A stretch of 64,000 nt of DNA from Enterobacter sichuanensis (lineage in GTDB: Bacteria; Pseudomonadota; Gammaproteobacteria; Enterobacterales; Enterobacteriaceae), in the NCBI RefSeq assembly GCF_002939185.1, contig NZ_POVL01000007.1, forward strand, positions 51,618 to 115,617, given 5' to 3'. The number at the start of each line of letters is the position of its first letter. Within the stretch, counting starts at the first letter, position 1. Position numbers and translations under genes: made by a program. Shown here one piece after another: positions 8,551-17,492 of this stretch. The notes beneath the pieces were generated by a model. The model did not search any database. It was given only the letters and a program-made list of their open reading frames with translations, and was not told the origin of the DNA.

Positions 8551-8878
8551 GTCTTACTCCTGTGACATCGTGGTGCGTCAATACACCTTTTCAAATATCC
8601 ATACAAAAAGAGTGAATTTAAAACTCTTCGGTTATTTGCCTGATAAGGTTAGTGAATAGTTCATGATATTATCGTATTCACTTCTTGCTTCTTATCGGCT
8701 CGAATGAGAATAGTCAGGGGGGATCTATATTTCAAAAGTCTGAATCATTTATGCCGGGTTGCATTTTTATAATTCATTAAAAAGTAAAAGCTATTTTTCA
8801 TGACATTAAGAATAATCTGAGCTTAGAGAGTAAAAAAGAACGCTGCCCTTTTGTTTTTCCATTCCTGTTTCTGCACAT
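8551..8878. other. Upstream region of the lectin gene
   Basis: About 330 nt of AT-rich DNA with no open frame of note. It must contain the lectin promoter (minus strand), but no convincing -35/-10 pair or operator stands out. Confidence 0.5.
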
Positions 8879-8906
8879 AAAAAAGGCTGCATTGCGCAGC
8901 CTTTTT
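8879..8906. terminator. Terminator downstream of the ABC importer operon
   Basis: GGCTGC/GCAGCC stem flanked by an A run (8879-8884) and a T run (8902-8906), so it can work on both strands. It ends the minus-strand ABC operon right after the ATPase stop codon. Confidence 0.88.
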
Positions 8907-8907
8907 A

Positions 8908-9978
8908 TTAGTTTTTAGGAAACACCCACACATGCCTCTCCGGCAGCGAAAGATGGCAGTGCTGCGGATCCCGAACCTCATGCCCGTACGCGCGGATCAC
9001 AAAGTCATCCCCCGCCGTACGGAACAGGTACTCCCAGCGGTCGCCGAGATACATGCTGGTGAGCAGCGGCAGCTCAAGCTGGTTTTCCCCTGGCCCCTCG
9101 ACCACCGCGACGCGCTCGACGCGGATCACCGCTGTGGCTTCATCACCGCTCTGCACCCCTTCACCGGCCTGGCCCCACAGCACCCAACCTTTCCCCTCGA
9201 TGCGCGCTTTGCCGTCGCGCACTTCAGTGACCTTACCGTGCAGGCGATTGTTGCTGCCCATAAACTCGGCGGTAAACAGCGTTTTCGGCGAGCCGTACAT
9301 TTCCTGTGGCGTGCCTTGCTGTTCGATCTTTCCGTTGTTCAGCAGAAGGATGCGATCGGAAATGGACATCGCTTCATTCTGGTCGTGCGTCACCATCAGC
9401 GCCGATAGCCCGAGCTTGATAATCAGCTCGCGCAGGAACACGCGGGCCTCTTCGCGCAGCTTGGCGTCGAGGTTGGAAAGCGGCTCGTCCAGCAAAATCA
9501 CCGGCGGGTTGTAGACCAGCGCACGGCCAATCGCCACACGCTGCTGCTGCCCACCGGAGAGCTGGTGCGGGTGACGTTTGCCAAGATGGCCCAGACCAAG
9601 CTGGTCCAGCACGTCCTGCACGCGCTGCTGGATCTCTTTGGCCGGAACTTTGCGCAGCTTGAGCGGATAGGCCACGTTCTCAAACACGGTTTTGTGCGGC
9701 CACAGGGCGTAGGACTGGAACACCAGCCCCAGATTACGCTCTTCCGCCGGGACCTCACTGCGCGGCGTGCCGTCGTAAACTTTATTTTTACCAATCACAA
9801 TCGAGCCCTGGGTCGGCTTTTCCAGACCCGCGACGGCACGCAGCAGGGTGGTTTTGCCGCTGCCGGATGGGCCCAGCAGAGAGACCACTTCGCCGCGCTT
9901 CAGGTTCATGGAGACACCTTTTAAAACAGGATTGTCGCCGTAGGTTAAGTGCAGATCGTCAACCGCTAATTCAATCAT
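8908..9978 (-). CDS. ABC importer ATPase, Fe3+/hexose-phosphate type
   Basis: 356-residue ATPase that powers the adjacent importer. It shows Walker A GPSGSGKTTLL, the signature LSGGQQQRVAIGRAL, Walker B VILLDEPLSNLDAKL and the H-loop MVTHDQNEA. A C-terminal TOBE region (about 240-356) is typical of FbpC/AfuC/PotA-like subunits. The start overlaps the permease stop by 8 nt, so translation is coupled. Family membership is certain; substrate must be judged from the binding protein. Confidence 0.9.
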   Translation of the reverse strand: MIELAVDDLHLTYGDNPVLKGVSMNLKRGEVVSLLGPSGSGKTTLLRAVAGLEKPTQGSIVIGKNKVYDGTPRSEVPAEERNLGLVFQSYALWPHKTVFENVAYPLKLRKVPAKEIQQRVQDVLDQLGLGHLGKRHPHQLSGGQQQRVAIGRALVYNPPVILLDEPLSNLDAKLREEARVFLRELIIKLGLSALMVTHDQNEAMSISDRILLLNNGKIEQQGTPQEMYGSPKTLFTAEFMGSNNRLHGKVTEVRDGKARIEGKGWVLWGQAGEGVQSGDEATAVIRVERVAVVEGPGENQLELPLLTSMYLGDRWEYLFRTAGDDFVIRAYGHEVRDPQHCHLSLPERHVWVFPKN

Positions 9979-11740
9979 GTATTTTCACTCCGAAACGAAG
10001 GGCAATGCCCAGACCTACCACGACCAGCAGGATGTTAATGAAAGAGAGCGCCGCCACGATATCAATGGCGCCTGCGGCCCAGAGGGAAACCAGCATCGAG
10101 CCGATGGTCTCCGTGCCGGGTGACAGCAGGTACACACCCGTTGAGTATTCGCGTTCAAAGATCAGGAACATCAGCAGCCACGAACCGATAAGACCGTAAC
10201 GGGAGAGCGGGATGGTGACGTGGCGGGTGATCTGCCCGCGCGTCGCCCCGGTGCTGCGCGCTGCCTCTTCAAGCTCCGGCCCCACCTGCAGCAGCGTGGA
10301 AGAGATGAGCCTCAGCCCGTAGGCCATCCACACCACGGTATAGGCCAGCCAGACGCTGAAAATGGTGCTGCGAAGGGAACGCAGCCAGACGATGACGTTT
10401 TCACGCATCCAGTCAGTCCAGGCAAAACCGGAAAGCCAGCCGGATTTCAGCGAGTTATCGAGCCACATCGGCAGGAACAGGAACACCCACAGGAAGGCCA
10501 GGCCCGCCAGCAGGCCGGGCACCGCGCGCGGTACCAGCACGCTGTAATCGAGGAAACGCGTGGTGTTGTCCGGCTTACGGTGCATCGCAATACCGACAAA
10601 CAGATAGCAGACTACCGCCAGCGCACCGCCAATCACCCCGATCGCCATGGAGTTGATAATGGCGCGCAGCAGGTTGGGCTGCGCCCAGATGGTGCGGAAG
10701 GTATTCAGGGAAAGCTCATCCCACAGCGAAACGCCCACGCCCCAGTTGGAGATAAACGCGCGCAATACCACGCCGAGCAGCGGAACACCGATGGTGACGG
10801 TAAGCCAGAAGGCAATCACCGCGCCGGCCACCCAGCGCCATTTGCCCAGCGGTAACGCGCGGGCCTGCGAGGCCTTCCCCTTCATGGTGACGAAGCGGTT
10901 GGCGGTACGCATCAGGCGTCGCTGGAGCATCACCAGCGGGATGGTGATACAGATCAGCACCACGGCAACCGCTGCCATCAGGTTATAGGAGGGGGTACCC
11001 ATCTTGTTCGTCAGCTTGTAGAGATAGGTCGCCAGCACCATGTTGCCTTCCGGGTCGCCGAGGACCAGCATCAGGCCGAACACTTCCAGCCCGAGGAAGA
11101 ACAGCAGCACGGTGGCGTACAGCACTGACGGGCGCACCATCGGCAGGCTGACGGAGGTCATTACCTGCCAGGGAGATGCGCCCGCGGTGCGCGCGGCCTC
11201 TTCCACATCGGAGCCCACGCTGCGCAGCGCTGACGAGATATACAGATAGGCGTGCGGGACGTGCGTCAGGCCGGCAATGACCACAATGCTCGACATGTCG
11301 TAGATGTTCCACGGCACAAAGCCAATCAGCGCTTCAGCCCACTGGGAGAGAAAGCCCACCGGACCGGCGGCCACCACGTAGCCAAAGCCCAGAACCATCG
11401 GTGAAACGAAAATCGGGACCAGGATCAGCGGCTCAATCAACCGGCGACCGGGCAGGTCGGTACGCACCATCAAAAAGGCCAGCACGCCGCCCAGCGGGAT
11501 AGAGATAAACACCAGCCCGAAAGCCAGAATAAAGCCACTCTTCAGGGCTTTATAAAAATCAGGGTCAGTGAAAATAAAATCAAATGATTCAAAGCTCCAC
11601 TCTTTTGACGGCGAAAAGAAGGGGGCGGACAGGAAGCTCTGTATCACGATAAACGACAGCGGCGTATAGATAACCAGAGCGGTTATCAGCACGACGATGC
11701 CGCGCGGCAGGCTTTGCCACTTTCTGCGTAATGTATTCAT
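9971..11740 (-). CDS. ABC importer permease, fused two-domain
   Basis: 589 residues with about 12 membrane helices made of two MetI-like permease halves in one chain. Each half has its EAA loop: VEEAARTAGASPWQVMTSV in the first and LEEAARSTGATRGQITRHV in the second. These loops contact the ATPase. A fused permease is the FbpB/AfuB arrangement, in contrast to two separate permeases in PhnUV-type systems. It lies between the binding protein (81-nt gap) and the ATPase (overlap). Confidence 0.9.
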   Translation of the reverse strand: MNTLRRKWQSLPRGIVVLITALVIYTPLSFIVIQSFLSAPFFSPSKEWSFESFDFIFTDPDFYKALKSGFILAFGLVFISIPLGGVLAFLMVRTDLPGRRLIEPLILVPIFVSPMVLGFGYVVAAGPVGFLSQWAEALIGFVPWNIYDMSSIVVIAGLTHVPHAYLYISSALRSVGSDVEEAARTAGASPWQVMTSVSLPMVRPSVLYATVLLFFLGLEVFGLMLVLGDPEGNMVLATYLYKLTNKMGTPSYNLMAAVAVVLICITIPLVMLQRRLMRTANRFVTMKGKASQARALPLGKWRWVAGAVIAFWLTVTIGVPLLGVVLRAFISNWGVGVSLWDELSLNTFRTIWAQPNLLRAIINSMAIGVIGGALAVVCYLFVGIAMHRKPDNTTRFLDYSVLVPRAVPGLLAGLAFLWVFLFLPMWLDNSLKSGWLSGFAWTDWMRENVIVWLRSLRSTIFSVWLAYTVVWMAYGLRLISSTLLQVGPELEEAARSTGATRGQITRHVTIPLSRYGLIGSWLLMFLIFEREYSTGVYLLSPGTETIGSMLVSLWAAGAIDIVAALSFINILLVVVGLGIALRFGVKIHD

Positions 11741-11821
11741 GGGGTATCCCTGGTATTGCAGCCCAGAAAAACGAACTCAGGTCGATAAGGGAGCGCGGCG
11801 GCTTGCGCCGCGCTCAGACGC

Positions 11822-12910
11822 TTATTTGCCGGCGGCGGTACGCCACTCTTTGATGTACTCCAGGCGTTTTTTCGGCTGCAGGTATTCCAGCAGCGTTTCA
11901 TCAACCGGGATCGGCTTCAGCGCGTTGCCGAGGATTTTGGTCAGGCCGTCGATATCATTTTTCCCTTCGATATCGTTACGAATGGACGGAATGTCCGCCT
12001 GATTGGCCAGAATGCTTTGCCCTTTTTCAGAGAGCACGTAGTCGAGCCACAGTTTGGCCGCATTGCTGTTTTGCGACTGCTGGCTGATGAACGACACGCG
12101 CGACAGCACCAGGGTGTAATCCTTCGGATAGGCGATGCCGAGCGACGGATCGTTCTTCGCACGCGCTTCAGCATAGGATCCAAGGATATTAAAGCCGATC
12201 AGGTTTTCACCGGAGGAGACACGCTCCATCATGGTGCCGGTAGACGACTGCACCGATAAGCCCCCTTTGGCGACGTCGGCCAGGGTCTTAAAGTAGTTTG
12301 GATCGGCGTTGTGATCCTGCACCGAGAGCATAAAGCCCAGACCCGATTTTTCGATGTCATAGGTGGTGACTTTGTTCTTGAATTTGTCCGTCTGGCTGGC
12401 GATAAGCTTCGCCAGCGCGGCGTGCGAATCCGGCACGTCGCCCGCCGGGATCAGGCGCTTGTTGTAGATAAAGACCACCGGCTCATAGGTGGTGCCGTAG
12501 GCCTTATCTTTCCAGACCGCCCATTTCGGCAGTTGGCTCTGTTCCGGGGATTTGTACTCCATGGCGTAGTCGGTGGCGAGCTTCAGCCCGGTGTCCATCG
12601 AGGAGCTCCAGACCACGTCGCCGCTCACGCCGCCTGAAGCCTGTTCGCTGATGAAACGGTTGTACAACTCGGTGCTGTTCATGTCGTTGTATTCGACTTT
12701 GATGCCCGGGTAGGTTTGTTCGAAGCCCTGGATCAGCGGTCCGGCGGCTTTGATGTCGGTGGTGGAATAAATGACAACCTTGCCCTCTTTCGTGGCGGCA
12801 TCGACCACTTTTTGATACTCAGCAGGATAGCCCTGCGGCAGGGCGGACAGTGCAGAAGCAGAGAACAGTACAGTAGCGGTAAGCAGAGAAATTCGGAACG
12901 TGTTCGACAT
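11822..12910 (-). CDS. Periplasmic substrate-binding protein of the ABC importer
   Basis: 362 residues with a cleavable signal peptide (FRISLLTATVLFSASALSAL). The mature part begins QGYPAEYQKVVDAATKEG and follows the FbpA/AfuA class of binding proteins (KVVIYSTTDIKAAGPLIQGF). FbpA-type ferric binders coordinate iron with two adjacent tyrosines in the C-terminal half. I see no such Tyr-Tyr pair, while DHNADP and SSTGTMMERVSSGE could form an anion-binding pocket as in the hexose-phosphate binder AfuA. The substrate is therefore more likely a phosphorylated or carboxylated compound than Fe3+, but this is inference. The start at 12910 is set by the signal peptide and by an AGG ribosome site; the open frame continues upstream without a signal. 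Confidence 0.85.
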   Translation of the reverse strand: MSNTFRISLLTATVLFSASALSALPQGYPAEYQKVVDAATKEGKVVIYSTTDIKAAGPLIQGFEQTYPGIKVEYNDMNSTELYNRFISEQASGGVSGDVVWSSSMDTGLKLATDYAMEYKSPEQSQLPKWAVWKDKAYGTTYEPVVFIYNKRLIPAGDVPDSHAALAKLIASQTDKFKNKVTTYDIEKSGLGFMLSVQDHNADPNYFKTLADVAKGGLSVQSSTGTMMERVSSGENLIGFNILGSYAEARAKNDPSLGIAYPKDYTLVLSRVSFISQQSQNSNAAKLWLDYVLSEKGQSILANQADIPSIRNDIEGKNDIDGLTKILGNALKPIPVDETLLEYLQPKKRLEYIKEWRTAAGK

Positions 12911-12966
12911 TATAGTTAACCTTTTAGTTACATTTGAGGAACTAATTGTCAACATAGCGTATCGGG

Positions 12967-12990
12967 CTCTCCCCACAATAGGGGGGAGCG
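12967..12990. promoter_or_regulatory. Hairpin in the leader of the ABC importer operon
   Basis: An inverted repeat, CTCCCC...GGGGAG, with an 8-nt loop lies between the response-regulator gene and the binding-protein start. It could be a partial terminator or a regulatory site; no T run follows it. Low certainty. Confidence 0.35.
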
Positions 12991-13078
12991 GATAATGATT
13001 CCGAAGTGTGATTGTCGCCGTCGTTTCAGCAATTAACACCATAAAATCCGCGAACGTTAGCCAACGAACGGTTGCGGA

Positions 13079-13774
13079 TTACGGTTTGTCGGGAGCTTTG
13101 CGGTATAACCTGCGCGGATGACCAATATTGCCATACAGCATTTCGATGTTGATCAACCCGCTCTCCACGCAGTATTCAAGGTAGCGGCGCCCCGTGGTTT
13201 TACTGATCCCCACGTTTTCCACCACCTCTTCAACCGACATCGCACTGTCGGGATGGTCGGCGAACAGGCGTTTTATCCGCTCCAGCGTCTGAGGTTCAAT
13301 GCCCTTCGTGGACGGCGCAGGTGAGGACTCCGCAGCCGGCAGGTTAAACAGGCGATCCAGCGCATGCTGGTCGACCACCTTCACCTGCTGCACGGTGTGG
13401 ATGAAGCGCATAAACCGCTCCAGCGAAGCGTGCAGACGCTGGAAAAATACGGGCTTTATCAGGTAGTCAAACGCGCCGCTGCGCATGGCGTGGCTGCAGG
13501 TTTGCATATCGCTGGCGGCGGTGATGAAGATCACCGAGCATTCATAGCTTTTTAGCAGCGGGTTATCGATTAACTCCACCCCTTTACCGTCCGGAAGATA
13601 GTTATCCAGCAGGATAAGCCGCGGCTGATATTGACGGATCAGGCTGTGCGCCTGCTCAATCGACGCGGCGATGCCCACCACGCGCAAATGAAAATTCTGC
13701 TCAATATACTCGCGATGCAGCTCCGCCAGGTGCGGCTCATCTTCAACTATCACAACATCAAGTGGTCGGGTCAT
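13079..13774 (-). CDS. CitB/DcuR-family response regulator
   Basis: 231 residues. The N-terminal receiver domain has VVIVEDEPHLAELHREYI and the phospho-acceptor Asp in LILLDNYLPDGKG. The C-terminal HTH has MSVEEVVENVGISKTTGRRY followed by YGNIGHPRRLYR, the ending typical of CitB/DcuR/DpiA regulators of carboxylate metabolism. The start codon at 13774 (or 13786) lies inside the sensor kinase gene, so the pair is co-translated. Being directly upstream of, and on the same strand as, the ABC importer, it probably controls that importer. Confidence 0.88.
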   Translation of the reverse strand: MTRPLDVVIVEDEPHLAELHREYIEQNFHLRVVGIAASIEQAHSLIRQYQPRLILLDNYLPDGKGVELIDNPLLKSYECSVIFITAASDMQTCSHAMRSGAFDYLIKPVFFQRLHASLERFMRFIHTVQQVKVVDQHALDRLFNLPAAESSPAPSTKGIEPQTLERIKRLFADHPDSAMSVEEVVENVGISKTTGRRYLEYCVESGLINIEMLYGNIGHPRRLYRKAPDKP

Positions 13775-15398
13775 GCTGTTGTCCATTCGGAATAAACACA
13801 GAAAAAATCGTGCCCTGCGGCGTGTTATCGGCAATCTCAATACTGCCGCCCGCCTTATCGATATAGCCTGCCACCAGGAACAGGCCAATACCATGCTCGG
13901 TGCCCACAATGTCGTTTTCACGTTCCGGTTTGCTGCTGAACCCCTGGCGGAAAATATGCGGCTTCAGCGTATCGTCCACGCCGCAGCCTCTGTCGGCCAC
14001 CTCGATCAGCAGCTCCTGGTTACGGTCAGAGATGTAGAGTTCTACCGGGGCGTGGACCTGTGCGTTGAGGGTCGCATCCACGGCGTTATCCAGTAGATTA
14101 CCAATAATGGACATCAGCTCCGTTTCACTCAGCGCGGCAGGCATGCGGGTGAGCTGGCAGGCGGGATCAAACTGCAGTTCGATGCCTTTTTCGCGCGCGC
14201 TGACATATTTACCCAGCAGCAGCCCGCACAGCGCCGGGGAGACAAAACGGGCAGAGACAAAGTCCAGCACGCGCTGCGCGCCTTCTGACTGCACCTGGAT
14301 GTAACGGATCGCCTCATCATAGTGTTTCATCTGCAGCAAGCCCACCAGCGTGGCGGTCCAGTTCAGCTGTTCGTGACGCATAATGCGCAGGTTATCCGCA
14401 TAGCGTTTGATCTGACTAAGCTGGCTGCTGAGGGTGTTGATGTCGTTTTTGTCGCGAAAGCTATACACCCATCCACTTTCAACGCCGGGCTCGACCTCAA
14501 TGGCGACGCGGTTGACGATCACCTCCCGCTGGTTCAGCACGGCAATCTGGTCGTGGCGGCCAGCGCTCACCGAGGCGTAACGCTGGGATAAAAAACCCGG
14601 AGATGTCTGCAGAACGTCTTCCAGCGGTTTGCCGATAAGGTCTTTCTCACTTTGACGAATATCCAGCATTTCGCGGGCGGCGCGGTTAATTAAAATCAGC
14701 TGCTTCTCTTCATTGACGGCAAATACCCCTTCATACATGGCTTCTAATAGCGCCCGCTGCTGCAAAACCAGCTGAGCGATATCTTTCGGCTCCAGCCGGA
14801 ACATCTGTTTTTTTAAATTGCGGGTAAACAGCCAGGAGAACATAAACAGCAACAGCAGAAGCGCAACGCCGTATAACCCGGACTGCCACAAAATGCGGGC
14901 GTTAATGTTGGCAATATACGACGTCAGATAGCCAACGGAGACAATGCCAATCACCTGATGCCGGGCGTTGAAGATGGGCGCTTTGCTGCGCAGCGACACG
15001 CCAATCCCACCCTGACGCACGGAAATGATGGTTTTGCCCTTTAATACCTCCGCGTTATCCCCACCGATCATCGGTAAATTAATGCGCTCCGGAGATTCCG
15101 AATGGTAGAGGTGCTGCTCGCGGGTATCGCCAATCACAATATAGCTGGCATCGCTTTCGGCACGCAGCGGCTGAATCAGCCGGGCGATGCCCGGAATATC
15201 TCTGGTGGCCACCTTGTCTGCCAGACCCGGCATCAGCGCAATCTGGCTGGCCTGAACCCGGGCGCGCTGGCCGAGATCGTGATGAAGCTGTCGGTCAATA
15301 AAATGAAACAGGATGGTTCCCAGCAGAACTAACAGCAGGCAGGAGAAGCACACCAGCGCTAAAAACAGCTTTACCTGAAAAGAGAGTCTGCGTTTCAT
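13758..15398 (-). CDS. CitA/DcuS-family sensor histidine kinase
   Basis: 546 residues. It has a first membrane helix (about 10-32), a periplasmic sensor domain (about 35-170; SDASYIVIGDTREQHLYHSE is typical of the CitA/DcuS PAS fold), a second helix (about 175-195) and a cytoplasmic PAS domain (LLEAMYEGVFAVNEEKQLIL). The H box is RIMRHEQLNWTATLVGLLQM, the N box IIGNLLDNAVDA, and the G box GTEHGIGLFLV. Ligands of this family are small di- or tricarboxylates, but the usual RxH ligand signature is not clear here. It is a paralogue of E. coli DcuS/DpiB, not the orthologue of either. Confidence 0.88.
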   Translation of the reverse strand: MKRRLSFQVKLFLALVCFSCLLLVLLGTILFHFIDRQLHHDLGQRARVQASQIALMPGLADKVATRDIPGIARLIQPLRAESDASYIVIGDTREQHLYHSESPERINLPMIGGDNAEVLKGKTIISVRQGGIGVSLRSKAPIFNARHQVIGIVSVGYLTSYIANINARILWQSGLYGVALLLLLFMFSWLFTRNLKKQMFRLEPKDIAQLVLQQRALLEAMYEGVFAVNEEKQLILINRAAREMLDIRQSEKDLIGKPLEDVLQTSPGFLSQRYASVSAGRHDQIAVLNQREVIVNRVAIEVEPGVESGWVYSFRDKNDINTLSSQLSQIKRYADNLRIMRHEQLNWTATLVGLLQMKHYDEAIRYIQVQSEGAQRVLDFVSARFVSPALCGLLLGKYVSAREKGIELQFDPACQLTRMPAALSETELMSIIGNLLDNAVDATLNAQVHAPVELYISDRNQELLIEVADRGCGVDDTLKPHIFRQGFSSKPERENDIVGTEHGIGLFLVAGYIDKAGGSIEIADNTPQGTIFSVFIPNGQQHDPTT

Positions 15399-15574
15399 TC
15401 AACCTGCGAAAGTGTTGTAAAAGTGACATTTGCCGAGCCTGACATGTGCAAATAGCGGACGCAATCTGGCGAGAAAAGAGTTGTGACCTGGCTTTTCGTT
15501 TTCGGCGTTATAGCCACAAGGATCCCGTCAGGCTATTCTTCATTCAGCACGATAATAATTACAGAGGCAATGTC

Positions 15575-15805
15575 ATGGATAAAGAACTACTGGATGCGGG
15601 CTACCGGGCCTATACCGGCGAGAAAATTGACGTCTACTTCAACACCGGGATCTGCAAACACTCCGGTAACTGCGTGCGTGGGAGCGCAAAGCTGTTTAAT
15701 CTGAAACGTAAGCCGTGGATCATTCCCGATGAAGTGGACGTTGAAACGGTTATACGCGTGATTGATACCTGCCCGAGCGGTGCGCTGAAGTATCGCCAGA
15801 AATAA
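15575..15805 (+). CDS. yjdI: YjdI, small putative 4Fe-4S protein
   Basis: 76 residues, the E. coli YjdI length. Cysteines in [12 protein letters not shown] and DTCPSGAL are those of the single-cluster ferredoxin-like (Fer4_19) family. The start is the ATG at 15575, preceded by ACAGAGG; the longer frame starting at 15446 has no ribosome site. yjdJ follows after 10 nt, as in E. coli. Confidence 0.9.
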   Translation: MDKELLDAGYRAYTGEKIDVYFNTGICKHSGNCVRGSAKLFNLKRKPWIIPDEVDVETVIRVIDTCPSGALKYRQK

Positions 15806-15815
15806 GCGAGGAACC

Positions 15816-16088
15816 ATGGATATTCTTGAAGGCCATAACAAGTTTTACGTGAACGATGCGAACGGCAATCAGGTCGCAGAGATTGTCTTCGTGCCGACCG
15901 GCGAGCACCTGAGCATTATCGAGCATACCGATGTGGATGAGAGCCTGAAAGGGCAGGGCGTCGGTAAACAGCTGGTGGCGAAAGTGGTGGAGAAGATGCG
16001 CGGTGAGAACCGCAAAATTATTCCGCTGTGTCCGTTCGCGAAACATGAGTTTGATAAAACGCGGGAATATGACGATATTCGGGCGTAA
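15816..16088 (+). CDS. yjdJ: YjdJ, GNAT-like N-acetyltransferase
   Basis: 90 residues, near-identical in pattern to E. coli Yjd[21 protein letters not shown] is the acetyl-CoA-binding motif A, and [20 protein letters not shown] follows. It belongs to the short GNAT_2 (YidJ-like) acetyltransferases; the substrate is not known. It is co-transcribed with yjdI, and the TAA stop overlaps the terminator stem. Confidence 0.92.
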   Translation: MDILEGHNKFYVNDANGNQVAEIVFVPTGEHLSIIEHTDVDESLKGQGVGKQLVAKVVEKMRGENRKIIPLCPFAKHEFDKTREYDDIRA

Positions 16089-16116
16089 ATAACACCGGCG
16101 ATGGCTGGTGTTATTT
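16087..16116 (+). terminator. Terminator of yjdI-yjdJ
   Basis: A perfect 10-bp stem, AAATAACACC/GGTGTTATTT, around a 10-nt loop, beginning within the yjdJ stop codon. The T run is short. Confidence 0.7.
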
Positions 16117-16149
16117 CAGACTGCTGACAACGTGCGATTCGTGAGTTTC

Positions 16150-16245
16150 GCCCGGCGGCGCTACGCTTGCACGGGCCTACAATGAATTGTGCAATTAATT
16201 GATATCGTTGTAAATGTAGGCCGGGTAAGCGCAGCGCCACCCGGC
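16150..16245. repeat. Pair of inverted REP-type elements
   Basis: Two copies of a REP-like palindromic unit in opposite orientation: 16150-16181 (CCCGGCGGCGCTACGCTTGC core) and 16214-16245 (TAGGCCGGGTAAGCGCAGCG core). This is the arrangement of a bacterial interspersed mosaic element in the gap between yjdJ and the convergent lysE-type gene. Confidence 0.8.
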
Positions 16246-16256
16246 AAAAAAGACAG

Positions 16257-16862
16257 TTATCTCACCTGCTCAAACAGCAATACCAGCGCTATCAGCACCA
16301 TCAACCCTCCCGATGCCCTGCTCACCAGACGCGCCGCCTGTGGCCGGGTCGCCAGTACCGCTTTCGAACCATACCCCACCAGCAGGTAGACCAGGGTACA
16401 GGTGATAAGATGCATCATCCCAAGCGCAGACATCTGCATCGCTATCGACCAGCTTCCTGTTGGGTCTGTAAATTGCGGAAGCAGGGCCAGGAATAGCAAA
16501 AAAACCTTCGGGTTTAGGCCGCTAATGCAGAGTCCTTTCACCGCCCACTGCGTCCAGTTACCCGCATGTTGGGTGGCCTTTTCCGGTGCGGCAGGGTGAC
16601 GCCATAACGTTATGCCAAGCCACAGCAGATACAGGGCTCCCGCCACGGTCAGCCCGGCTAACGCCAGCGGATGTTGAGCAATCAATACCCCCACGCCAGC
16701 CACCACAACCAATGTGGCTAGCAGATGCCCGGACATAAGCCCCATCACCGCCGGGACCACGCGGCGGCCGTTGATCCCGGCGCTGATAGCGTAGGCCCAG
16801 TCGGCCCCCGGGGTCATGATGAGCAGAAAAGAAACCACCCAAAAGCCGGCCACAATACTCAT
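16257..16862 (-). CDS. LysE/RhtB-family amino-acid exporter
   Basis: 201 residues with about six membrane helices. The N-terminal LLIMTPGADWAYAISAGING and the middle GLCISGLNPKVFLLFLALLP are the LysE/RhtB family signatures. The frame extends upstream to 16955, but the ATG at 16862 has an AGGA ribosome site 8 nt away and gives the usual family length. A divergent Lrp/AsnC-type gene starts about 120 nt away, an arrangement typical for exporters whose expression follows the intracellular amino-acid level. The exported amino acid cannot be read from the sequence. Confidence 0.88.
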   Translation of the reverse strand: MSIVAGFWVVSFLLIMTPGADWAYAISAGINGRRVVPAVMGLMSGHLLATLVVVAGVGVLIAQHPLALAGLTVAGALYLLWLGITLWRHPAAPEKATQHAGNWTQWAVKGLCISGLNPKVFLLFLALLPQFTDPTGSWSIAMQMSALGMMHLITCTLVYLLVGYGSKAVLATRPQAARLVSRASGGLMVLIALVLLFEQVR

Positions 16863-16984
16863 TTCCATTGTCCTGAAATACTCCCGCAGTGCGTTATACG
16901 TTGCGAAAAAGAATATCGCTAACACTGCGAAATAGGCTTTCAATGTTATGCTCATAACACGGTGAAATTGAGAAAATCTTCCAT

Positions 16985-17437
16985 ATGGATAGCATTGATC
17001 GAAAAATTCTTGCTGAGCTGCAGTCTGACGGCCGCCTGTCGCTTACCGAACTGGCTGAGCGGGTTAATCTGAGCCTCTCGCCGTGCCATCGTCGCGTGCG
17101 GGCGCTGGAGCAAAGCGGGGCTATAACGGGATACCGTGCCAGCCTCGACCCCGCCAAAATGGGATTTAATTTCCTGGCGATAGTGTTCGCGACGCTGAAA
17201 GAGGGTGACCGCAAGGCGGTCAGTGCGTTTGAAGAGGCGGTGGAGGAGATCCCGCAGATCGTGCTGGCCCAGCGCTTATTTGGCGATCCTGATTATCTGA
17301 TGCACGTCGTGACCCGCGACCTTTCCGCTTTCCAGAAGCTCTACGACGAGAAGCTCTCCGCCATGCCCGGCGTGCAGCATCTTCGCTCAACGCTTGTCAT
17401 GAAAACGGTGGTGCAGGACAGGCCTTTTCCGCTGTAA
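16985..17437 (+). CDS. Lrp/AsnC-family transcriptional regulator
   Basis: 150 residues. The N-terminal HTH (MDSIDRKILAELQSDGRLSL, then LSPCHRRVRALEQSGAITGY) and a C-terminal RAM ligand domain (VLAQRLFGDPDYLMHVVTRD) define a feast/famine regulator. It is transcribed divergently from the LysE-type exporter and probably regulates it in response to an amino acid. It is not the global Lrp, which is encoded elsewhere in enterics. Confidence 0.9.
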   Translation: MDSIDRKILAELQSDGRLSLTELAERVNLSLSPCHRRVRALEQSGAITGYRASLDPAKMGFNFLAIVFATLKEGDRKAVSAFEEAVEEIPQIVLAQRLFGDPDYLMHVVTRDLSAFQKLYDEKLSAMPGVQHLRSTLVMKTVVQDRPFPL

Positions 17438-17459
17438 GCAGCAGGCCGGGACTGAATGG

Positions 17460-17484
17460 CCTGCCCGGCATCGCGCCGGGCAGG
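17460..17484. terminator. Hairpin between convergent regulator and yqeG
   Basis: A CCTGCCCGGC/GCCGGGCAGG stem with a 5-nt loop. It resembles a REP half as much as a terminator and probably ends both convergent transcripts. Confidence 0.6.
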
Positions 17485-17492
17485 AAAGGGGA

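Noticed and set aside
11822..13042. 406-residue version of the ABC binding protein
   Set aside because: The first 44 residues precede a normal signal peptide and lie in the leader with the hairpin; the start at 12910 is preferred.
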